From contig AP025062.1 of the NCBI GenBank assembly GCA_036186865.1, positions 31,539,001 to 31,603,000 of the forward strand: 64,000 nt of DNA, given 5' to 3'. Below are positions 10,655 through 19,662 of this stretch, piece after piece. The DNA comes from Eustoma russellianum (taxonomy: Eukaryota; Streptophyta; Magnoliopsida; Gentianales; Gentianaceae). The position numbers and the translations under genes are program-made. Numbering within the stretch: position 1 is the first letter of the stretch; every line of letters starts with the position of its first letter. Under the pieces are notes generated by a model, which made no database searches, was not told the origin of the DNA, and saw only the letters and a program-made list of their open reading frames with translations.

Positions 10655-13282
10655 GCCACCATAAAGAACAAGTACCCATTTGCACGTATTGACGATTTAT
10701 TCGACCAACTCAGGGTAAGTAACTCATGAGTTTTAACTTGACTAAGCTTAAATCCTTTGAAACCCTATCTAAAGCATTTTAATGTAGGGATCTCGAATTT
10801 TTAGTAAGATTGATCTACGATCTGGATACTTTCAATTGAAGATTAAGGCGGAAGATGTCCCTAAGACTGCTTTTAGAACCCGTTATGGACACTATGAATT
10901 CTTAGTCATGCCTTTTGGTCTGACCAATGCCCCTGCCGTCTTTATGGATCTCATGAATCGAATTTTTCAAGAGCAGTTGGACAAGTTCGTAGTGGTCTTC
11001 ATAGACAACATCTTGATTTATTCACCCGACGAAAAGACTCACGCAGCCTATTTGAGGACAGTCTTGAATATTCTAATAGCAAGACAGTTGTATGCCAAGT
11101 TTAGCAAATGCGAGTTCTGGCTACGAAGTGTATCATTCCTTGGTCATGTTATTTCAGAAGATGGGATTTCAGTAGATCCCAAGAAGATTGAAGCTATCAC
11201 GGAATGGCCCAGGCCAACAAATGTTACTGAAGTAAGAAGTTTTCTCGGACTAGCCGGATATTACAGAAATTTTGTTGAAGGATTCTCGAGGATAGCTGTT
11301 CCGCTCACCAGATTGACCCAAAAGAAGACCAAGTTTGAGTGGAGTGCCGACTGTGAGAAGAGTTTTTCGGAGCTGAAAGAAAAATTGACATCCGCTCCTA
11401 TCCTAGCTCAGCCCACTCCTGGTGAGAAGTACGTAGTATACAGTGATGCTTTGAAGAATGGTCTCGGATGTGTTCTTATGCAGAATAACAAAGTGATAGC
11501 TTATGCATCCCGACAGTTGAAGCCATTTGAGCAAAACTACCCTGTCCATGATCTTGAGCTTGCCGCAGTGGTTTTGGCATTGAGAAGTGCGAGATCTACA
11601 TAGACCACAAGAGCCTGAAGTACTTCTTCACCCAGAAGGAGCTAATATGCGGCAGCGTAGATGGTTGGAATTGATAAAAGATTACGACCTTTCCATTCAG
11701 TATCATACGGGAAAAGCTAACAATGTCGCTGATGCCCTAAGTAGAAAAACAAGCCACCCACGTCAACCCCCTCTTCAGCGAGACATGGAAGAGTTCGGCC
11801 TAGAAGAAGTTGACTCAGTCGATGAAGTTCTCGCCAAATTAGTTCTTGTCCCTTCATTAATTGATAAGATCAAAGAGACTCAAGGGATTTATGAAGCCAT
11901 AAGGAAAGTCAAGAAAAGGATGGAAGATAAGCCGCGTGATGACTTTGAGGTTCGCAGTGATGGCAGTTTATGGTACCAAGGACGATTATGTGTCCCCGAA
12001 AACAAGGAAATTAAGGATGAAGTTTTGATGGAAGCTCATAATTCTCGATTATCTATACATCCTGGAGCTAATAAGATGTATCAAGATCTCAAGCAAAAGT
12101 TTTGGTGGCCCGGTATGAAGAGACAAATAGCAGAATTTGTTGAGCGATGTTTGATCTGCCAAAGAGTGAAAGCCGAACACCAAAGACCCTGGATTATTAC
12201 AACCCTTAGAAGTGCCGAAATGGAAGTGGGACCACATCACCATGGACTTTGTGACTGACCTACCCAAGACTAAGTATGGGAATGACGCTATATGGGTCAT
12301 TGTGGATCGTTTGACTAAGTCTGCTCACTTTTTGGCTATGACAATTAAGGCATCTATGGAGAAGTTGGCCTCTATGTATATTGATCAGATTGTTTGTTTA
12401 CATGGAGTGCCCATCAGTATTGTATGCGACTGCGACCCCCGATTTACTTCGAGATTTTGGACCGCCTTTCAAAAGGCAATGGGCACAGAGATAAGAATGA
12501 GTTCTGCATTTCATCCTCAAACAGATGGACAATCAGAAAGAACAATCCAAACCCTTGAGGACACGCTCCGCGCTTACATTCTTGATTTCAGAGGAAGCTG
12601 GGATAGAAGTCTTAAACTCGTTGAGTTTTCTTACAATAATAGCTTCCACAGATCTATCGGAATGGCACCTTACGAGGCATTGTATGGACGAAAATGTCGA
12701 TCCCCACTATATTGGTACGAAATTGGAGATAAGATCTACGAAGGACCCGACATTGTTGAGCAAACACGAGAAAAGGTAAAGTTAGTTCAGCAAAGACTAA
12801 GAGCAGCACAAGATAGAACGAAGGTATGGGCAGTTGAAAGAAGGAGACCTTTAGAATTCCAAGAAGGAGAGAAAGTCTTTCTGAAAGTTTCTCCGACCAA
12901 AGGAGTTAAGAGATTTGGCATCAAAGGAAAACTAAGCCCAAGATTCGTTGGACCTTATGAAGTGCTTGAGAAAGTAGGCGAGGTTGCGTACTGCTTGGTG
13001 TTGCCACTATCTCTTTCTCAGCTGCATGATGTATTCCATGTTTCTCAACTCTGTTGATATGTATATGACCCAAGCCACATCCTTGAAGATCAACAGTTGA
13101 AGGTTGAAAAAGATGTAACTTATGAGGAGGAACCCTAAAAGATAGTTGATCGGAAAGAGAAGGCATTGAGGAAGAGATCCATACCCATGGTGAAGGTACA
13201 ATGGAAGCATCATTCGGAAGAAGAGGCAACATGGGAAACGGAGGAAGATATGAGGAGCAGATACCCCTATCTTTTTGACTAG
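10655..13282 (+). pseudogene. pol: Ty3/gypsy chromovirus pol (RT-RNase H-integrase-chromodomain), 5' truncated
   Basis: The polyprotein begins in RT at TIKNKYPFARIDDLFDQLR and resumes after a 73-bp intron-like block (10,715-10,787) at GSRIFSKIDL. RT continues through VMPFGLTNAP and FIDNILIYS; the usual FIDD has lost its second Asp. RNase H shows YSDA, HDLELAA and VADALSRK. Integrase has an HHCC zinc region (about 12,037-12,170) and the DDE triad (MDFVTDLP, the Asp before PRFTSRFW, TIQTLEDTLRA). A C-terminal chromodomain (13,166-13,279; VKVQWKHH, EEATWETEEDM) ends at TAG 13,280-13,282 and places it with Tekay/Del chromoviruses. Breaks: frameshifts near 11,585-11,645 and 12,200, TGA 13,055-13,057 and TAA 13,136-13,138. 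Gag, protease and the RT start are missing. Confidence 0.93.
10715..10787 (+). other. Intron-like block inside RT
   Basis: The block begins GTAAGT directly after the Arg codon of DLFDQLR and ends TTTTAATGTAG before GGATCTCG. It is 73 bp, about 70% AT, not a multiple of three, and holds an in-frame TGA at 10,727-10,729. Removing it joins the Arg codon to the Gly-Ser-Arg-Ile-Phe block in frame, giving the expected RT order. A TTGAC branch-point candidate (10,738-10,742) lies about 46 nt from the 3' site. Both ends fit plant spliceosomal signals. Splicing itself is inferred. Confidence 0.65.
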
Positions 13283-13313
13283 CTTCTGAAGTTTCGAGGA
13301 CGAAACTTATGAT

Positions 13314-13325
13314 AAGGGGGGAGGA
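13314..13325 (+). promoter_or_regulatory. Polypurine tract
   Basis: AAGGGGGGAGGA lies directly before TGTTGTACCCC, the LTR start. It is the plus-strand primer for the 3' LTR of the plus-oriented gypsy copy, 32 bp after the pol stop codon. Confidence 0.85.
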
Positions 13326-13940
13326 TGTTGTACCCCAACGATCATGTACGTGAAAACTATGAATGAGATACGGAATGAAAGCGACTATTTCTTTTAGCGC
13401 GTGTTACATAAGTCAACTTAACTCTCTTTACTCAAATACTATTGAAGTGATACTTGAAACATAGAGTTATATGAACGATACATACCACCATATATGTATG
13501 TGCGTGTATACGATATATGTGTATATATATACCTACATACGCGGATACATGTACACTAGTATATGATTTAGGTGACATGCACATTGTACATTCTATTATG
13601 TACATATACATATGCTAATCTTGGAATACATAAGATGAAGAAAATAATATAGTACATGAATTTAAAATTACAAGAAAAATCAAATTGCCCAAGAGGCCTA
13701 AAAATTCGGCCAAGACATGTAAAGGATTCTAGAATTCTCTTGATTTTTCAATCCATTATTAGAAAATTTAAATAGAACACAAAATAGACATGCATTTAAA
13801 GAACAAGTAAGACAACTCATTAAAGAAGGAGGTAGTATGATTGAGGTCATAAAGACCCCAACCCAAAACCGCCCCTTTATGTCTAGACATGGAGGATTTT
13901 TAAATCCTACCATGGTTACTTTTTCCTTAAACCAAGGTTA

Positions 13941-14008
13941 AGATAACCATGATTTGATAAAGTAACTTGGGTTAGCACCAAAGTAACCATAGTTGGAATA
14001 AAGTAACC
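13941..14008 (+). repeat. Phased AGTAAC array in LTR copy 3
   Basis: AGATAAC/AGTAAC cores start at 13,941, 13,961, 13,982 and 14,002, a 20-21-bp step, 615-675 bp after the LTR start. This is the sense-strand counterpart of the arrays at 6,186 and 35,234. Confidence 0.65.
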
Positions 14009-16272
14009 AAGGTTATCACTCACCTAACATTGACTAACCCTATGGAAACCCTAACCCTCACTCTCTCCCTCCAAAAATCGGCCATGCCCTCCCTTATCCC
14101 CTAGATTTTTAAATCTTGCAAGACAACATCTTTCATTCATCTAGAACATTCCTCTCAAGCAAGCCAAGCAACACTTAGCAAAAATTCCCTCCTCCCATCA
14201 CCACAAATATTTCGGCCCTTTCATCTTGAAGAATAGGAGCTCAACTTCACTTCTAAGACTCAAGAAACATCTAGGTAAGTCTTGTTCCAAGCTTCCTTAA
14301 GTGAATTCTTATTTTGGTACATAATGAAGCTAACATGAATCCTTCCATTCACATCAAAACCATGACATTCATGGTTCAAATAGGTGAAAGTCATCAACTT
14401 TCTTAGGTGGAGACATATTGTGGTACTTGAATCTCCACTCAAGCTCATTTTGGTAAGATGCTCTAGCCTCAAACATATTCTATTTTCACTATTGAATGAG
14501 GACTAACCCTCTTCTTTCCTCTCCATCAAAACCGTGTGACCAAGGGAGTAGAAAGAGGTGGATTTCAACTCAACTCACTCCATAACCAAGCAAAGACAAG
14601 AGCTTTAGCTTGAAGAGGCAAGTATACAATGATCTCTCAGGATTTATTTAAAGATTTGGTGACTTGAATGCTTAGAAGTCCTTAAGATTTGATCTTTAGT
14701 TGAATATCTTGAGTTTAAGACTATATCTTAGTGATTCCCTAAGAACAATAACTTACATGTGATTTATTCCTTCAAAGATGGAGTCTTTTCCTATATGCAT
14801 TATGGAATGAGGCTGATCTAGAGTGAAATAAGGTTCACCTAAGTAGGTCTAGACAAGATTAACTTGTGAATGTAACACGAAAGGTCCTAAGAAAAGTATA
14901 CATGTGAAGATAGGAGCTTTATGAGGTTGTTTGAAGGATTAGACTAAGATGACTCTTGAATGTGAATACATGCTTGAAAATATGTTGTAAAATAGGTTGA
15001 GACACCACACAAGTTTTGGCTTAAAGGATTGAATAGAAGGTGAACATTGACTTTTGACTTGTATAGATGACAATATAGCAAACTACTCGAATAGGGCAGA
15101 ATGGAATGACATTTTAAACGGCTTAAGGACTGGACTTGAAAACCTTCAATGAAGCTAATTTTTGGTCTCAAGTTAGCCTTATGAGTGTAGCACAAGTGAG
15201 AGTTGGAATTTTGTTAAAATAAGATAAAGATTATTTTTAAGAAATTATACGGTAAAACGGCTCCCGTAGAAAATTCTGGAGCTGGGCAGAATTGATCACT
15301 GATGTCAACGAATTAAAAGAGGACCTTGTAGACCTTCAATAAATCTGATTTTTGGCACAATGCTAGCCCCATGTGTATAGAAGAGATTAGAATTGGAATT
15401 TTGGTAAGATGAGAAATGGCTAATTTTTAATAAAATATTTTGTAAGATTGGTCAGACTTGAAAAACGGGAACTGAGCAGAATTGTAACCTCTTTTTGTTG
15501 GCTTGAAAAGGGACCTTGTAGAGGACCAATAAAACTGATTTTTGTCATGGTAATAATACTATGAGTGAAGTGAACAAGCCAGCTGGAATTTTGGTAAAAC
15601 AAGTTCTGGATTAATTTTAATGAATTAATTAGTCAAACTGCCCAACTGAAATCACTGGAACCAACCTGAAGTTTAGTAACGACTTTCTGTACTCCGAAAA
15701 GGGACTTAGAGATGTGAAAATAGGCTAAATTTCAGTAGGATACTAGTTCCACATGTTTATGATTTGTGCGAGTTGGAATTTCTGAAAAACAAATCACGGA
15801 TTTGCCGCAATTGAATGTTTGGTAAAATAGGTCAGTTCAGTTTCAACACCTAACTCATTTCGGAAATTAATTAAATGAGCCCTTTATGGTTATTGAAATA
15901 ATCTGAAATTTTTACGACATGTATCTAAGACCCCACCAAACATAGTTTTGACAAAAATTATGGAAATGGACCTATTTTGTTAGCTTAACCGCCCCATGAA
16001 TATGATGTAAAAGTCTGGAAGTATTTAGCTTCCAAATTCATGCATGTTGACATGTTATAAGGAATGCCTACGATTATTCACGTCATGACTTGCATGGCAC
16101 ATCATTCCATGTATCATGTATATCCATATGTCACATGAATCTGATTTAATGCATGCAAGTCTTCTCAAGTGAAAATGTTTTCAGTTATGCATGAAAAGTT
16201 TTTTATGGTCCCATGTTTTAAATGAAAGCTTCATGATTCCCTTGCCGGCCAAGCATGCAACTAACCTGACGC

Positions 16273-16565
16273 CAGACCCAGGGTTAATTGGTCTGATGAT
16301 ATGATATCTGTTCTGGACCCATTCAGATCCGGGGTTAATTGATCTGATATCTGTCTGGACCCGTTCAGATCCGGGGTTAATTGATCTGATATCTGTTCTG
16401 GACCCGTTCAGATCCGGGGTTAATTGATCTGATATCTGTTCTGGACCCGTTCAGATCCGGGGTTAATTGATCTGATATCTGTTCTGGACACGTCCCAGAC
16501 CCGGGGTTAATTGGTCTGTTGATATGTTCTGGACCCGCTCAGATCTGGGGTTAATTGATCTGACA
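16273..16565 (+). repeat. 43-bp tandem repeat in LTR copy 3
   Basis: Seven units start at 16,273, 16,324, 16,366, 16,409, 16,452, 16,496 and 16,540. The central ones are 42-44 bp and nearly identical: CAGATCCGGGGTTAATT, then GATCTGATATCTG, then TTCTGGACCCG. Outer units diverge. Head-to-tail units with no spacers make this a minisatellite, not a CRISPR array. The good identity suggests recent amplification or homogenisation. Confidence 0.9.
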
Positions 16566-17275
16566 CTCTGATTTTATGATATGTTATTTTATGGGACCAA
16601 ATGATGTTTTGACACGACATGACATCATGCATTGCATTTGCATAATTCATGAGCATGTAAACAAGTTGCATGTCACAGCTAATGGTTTATGAGACAATAC
16701 TGGTAAAGTGTTACTTAAATTGTGCTTAAGCTAAACGTCAAGCAAGCCCAGGATTAAAGATCAGGTATGAACTGTGGTTATTCGAGGTTCTTGGGGTCCT
16801 ACATTCATGTTATATTTCTTTATGTATATCATTGTAGTTTATTGTATTCTTGCTGAGTGATTTTTATCACTCACACTTTATTTTTCCCCAGAACCAGGTA
16901 ATGCCAATATAGAGTGGATCGAGGATGAGCCGAAGGTACCTTATCCATAGGCGAGGAGATATGAAGGAAGCTAAGCTAAAGGACTTTTGTGCTGCCAAGA
17001 CATTTTGTATTCTGACTATGTTTGAACTCTCTGGATTTTGGTTATGCTATTTTGTGGGACTACTACTTTTGGGGAACTTAGTAAATTAGTAATGCATGTT
17101 TAATTTGAAAAGTTTTAATTCTGCCTAAATTTTACTACCATGTTGATTGTTAGCATGGGAGTCCATGATTTATGTTATGGATTTTCGCATGTTATGCATG
17201 ACGCTTTGTACTCTCCTTAGTGAAGTACGGCGGGTGCACCGTATCCGGACGAGACCCGGGTGCGGGGCGCGTCAC

Positions 17276-18431
17276 CGATAATGAGGATTTAATCACGATG
17301 GCTAAAAGATTAAGAAAAATCTTGAGAAAATCGATTAAACAAAAGTCTACTTCATCTAAGGATCATAAAAATAAAAATAAGGAAATAAAGTGTTATGAAT
17401 GTGGACAACCTGGACACTTGTCATATGATTGCCCTAACAAGGACAAACAAACAAACAAACACCTTGACAAGGATCGGATCAAAACTAGACTCGTCTCAGA
17501 ACCTAAACAAAAGAGAAGAGCCTTCAAAGCCTCCACTTGGAGTGACACATCCGACTCTGAGACCGATGATACGGAAGAACAAAAGGCACAAGTATGCTTT
17601 ACATCTAAGGCATCAAATGAGGTATCTTCCGACTCTGATTCTGATTCTGGATGCTCTTACGATGATTTATTTAGTCAATATTTAGAGTTGCATAAGTTTT
17701 CAAAGACTCTTGCAAAAGAAACGATTAATTGAAGACAAGAAGTTGTTAGAATCTTCTAACACGAACCTTGTTTCTCAATTAAACGATTCATAAGAAGAGT
17801 TGTCATGCATCATTAATGCATTAAAATCAGAGATCTCATCATTGACCACGCATAATAATGAAATGAAATCCGAGATTTCAAACTTGAAATCAAGGAATGC
17901 GAATTTAGAGAAAATGGTGAAACAATTTGACACAGGAACAAACATGGTAGATCACATCATCTCTTCACAAAAGCATGATAGTGACAAAACCGGACTAAGA
18001 TACGTTGAGAAAAATGAGTCACTAAACAAACCAACCAAATTCCTTCCATCTAAGAAAATAGATGCATCAAAGACATACGTGGCATCTAAGAAGACGCCTA
18101 GACCTTCCCCTATGACATCTCATCGAGCTACATCTTCATACCATACCAGATATAACTTTGTATCGTGCAAATATGAAAAGAGACTATTGATGCATATGCG
18201 ACATTTATATCATAAAAATGCATTTAGATCACGCCCCGTGCATGCAACCCGAAATGCATATCAAAAACGAAAACCACACTATAAGCATGATGGGATTCTC
18301 GGCCAAAGACCAAACGCAATTGCACCTAACGTATATTATGTTGCATTTTCATCACCTTTCTGACCTTTTGGAAGACCTAGAAAGGTCACCCAAATTTGGA
18401 TACCAAAAGGGACATTCTCAAAGAGTTGAAT
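17276..18431 (+). pseudogene. gag: Sirevirus-like copia gag, 3' portion (copy 1)
   Basis: The reading frame aligns with the gag at 63,150-64,000: DDLI or EDLI, basic K-rich stretch, CCHC knuckle CYECGQPGHLSYDC (about 17,392-17,435, all four ligands present), NKDKQTNKH, STWSDTSD, then acidic D/S repeats. A coiled-coil region (LKSEISSL..NNEMKSEISNLKS) follows, then the block with YDSDKTGLRY-like residues and a C-terminal VTQIWIPKGTF motif. A 5-bp deletion near 17,718 and an in-frame TAA near 17,790 break it. The N-terminal half was replaced by the gypsy LTR ending at 17,274. No protease, integrase or RT follows. Confidence 0.85.
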
Positions 18432-18534
18432 AAATAACCCTTCAGAACGTACTTTTGATGTTATTTGAAAGGCATGATTTTTTTTTGCTATCTTCATCTT
18501 TACATGCGCTTTTGATTGTCTTTCCAAAATAAAG

Positions 18535-18699
18535 GGGGTGAGAATGCAAGATTTAAGGGGGAGAGAGAAAGATTAATTGCACAAATTAAGGGGGAGAAAA
18601 TTTAAAATTAAAAATTTTAATTTGTGCATGATTGGAGGGGAGCGACAAAATTTAAATCATGAACGTAGGTTATTTTGTAAATCATCAAAAGGGGGAGAT
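18535..18699 (+). promoter_or_regulatory. Cluster of polypurine tracts before the copia 3' LTR
   Basis: Several G5-containing purine runs occur: AAAGGGGGTGAG, TTAAGGGGGAGAGAG, AATTAAGGGGGAGAAAA, and AAAAGGGGGAGA (18,687-18,698) directly before TGTTGAG. Multiple polypurine tracts upstream of the 3' LTR are a known Sirevirus trait. The last one is the likely plus-strand primer. Confidence 0.8.
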
Positions 18700-19275
18700 T
18701 GTTGAGAAAAAGAGGTTTGAGTGATTTCAAAATGCATGATTTAAATAACGTGTACTAAGGAAATGCATGACATATTTTATGACATGACACGTTTTTGCAT
18801 AAAACTTGCCTTATATAGTTCATATATAATGTTGTCGTACTAATGAGCCATGAAGCTTTAAATCTTACATCAAATGGCGAACATTTGTTGTGTTTGAACT
18901 ATTTTCAGGTGCCACCATTAATGAACTAAACTAGTTCATTAAGTGGAGTACTTAGTTAAATGAACTAAGTAGTTCATAAAAGGAAGCCATATTTGGAAAA
19001 GGCACAAAGGCAACAAATTGAAGAATGGAAAGTTTCTCCCACTCCTTCTACACGTTTTATATATATATATTTTTATATATATTCAGATTTTTTTAAAAAG
19101 GCACATACACATATATTCCAACGTACTACCGACACGTTATATACATGCATAAACATATATTCCAACGTACGTTAACGTCACACCACTATATTTAACTCAT
19201 ATTTATGAGTATATTCAGGTCTTATATCATATGATATAAGTCATGGTGATGACAAATTTATTACGACACGTTAAA
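18700..19275 (+). mobile_element. Sirevirus-like 3' LTR, truncated
   Basis: It starts TGTTGAGAAAAAG and matches the LTR at 59,358-59,925, including GATTTAAATAACGTGTA, GAACTAAGTAGTTCAT and a perfect 20-bp palindrome CTTATATCATATGATATAAG at 19,221-19,240. Only ~580 of ~2,960 bp are present. The copy stops where LINE A begins, at a 15-bp repeat (AGGTCTTATATCATA at 19,217-19,231 and 19,276-19,290). Confidence 0.85.
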
Positions 19276-19662
19276 AGGTCTTATATCATACACAGCAGGA
19301 TGCCACAGTAATATCTAGTAATAAGGTTGCCCAAAGCTACATGACCCTGTGACACTCCAAGCCAGCAGGCACAATTGATAATGTGCAAAAGTCCGATGAT
19401 CCAATGAAGCAGAGAATGGATGCCAAGCATGTAACCCAGTCCAGCGCACCTCAGTACCAAACATGAGGGTAGACATCATTATCGCATAAAGAAGGCAGGA
19501 CAAAGCAGTAAGCCATAAAAAGCACATACCCAATGCATATCCTGTAATCCAATGTGATGAAAACACGATGACGATATGGAAAGAGACGCAATAGGGTTGC
19601 CTGCGTAAAATGGAGACACAGGAAACAGAAAAGATGCATCGCCAACACCTTGTGAGAGATAA

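Larger units (their letters stand above)
13326..17274 (+). mobile_element. Gypsy 3' LTR, copy 3
   Basis: It starts TGTTGTACCCCAACG after the polypurine tract and runs to GGGTGCGGGGCGC at 17,270, the reverse complement of the TGTAGCGCC edges elsewhere; the last bases (GTCA) are altered. It carries the AAAGTAAC array (about 13,941-14,008), a GATC/CCGG minisatellite (16,273-16,565) and, near its end, CCAGAACC..AGTGGATCGAGGATGAGCC shared in reverse with the other copies. Its middle differs from copies 1 and 2, so it represents a sub-variant. It ends directly in Sirevirus-like gag coding sequence. No gene is supported inside. Confidence 0.85.

Noticed and set aside
16273..16565. Possible CRISPR-like array
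   Set aside because: Units are head-to-tail without unique spacers, lie in an LTR, and there are no cas genes.
17220..17732. A continuous frame of 170 codons
   Set aside because: Its first ~18 codons are the gypsy LTR end read by chance into Sirevirus gag; it is a junction artefact and not a fusion gene.
19276..19290. AGGTCTTATATCATA as target-site duplication of LINE A
   Set aside because: No partner copy is seen near the 5' end at about 25,130. The second copy lies inside the LTR on the same side.
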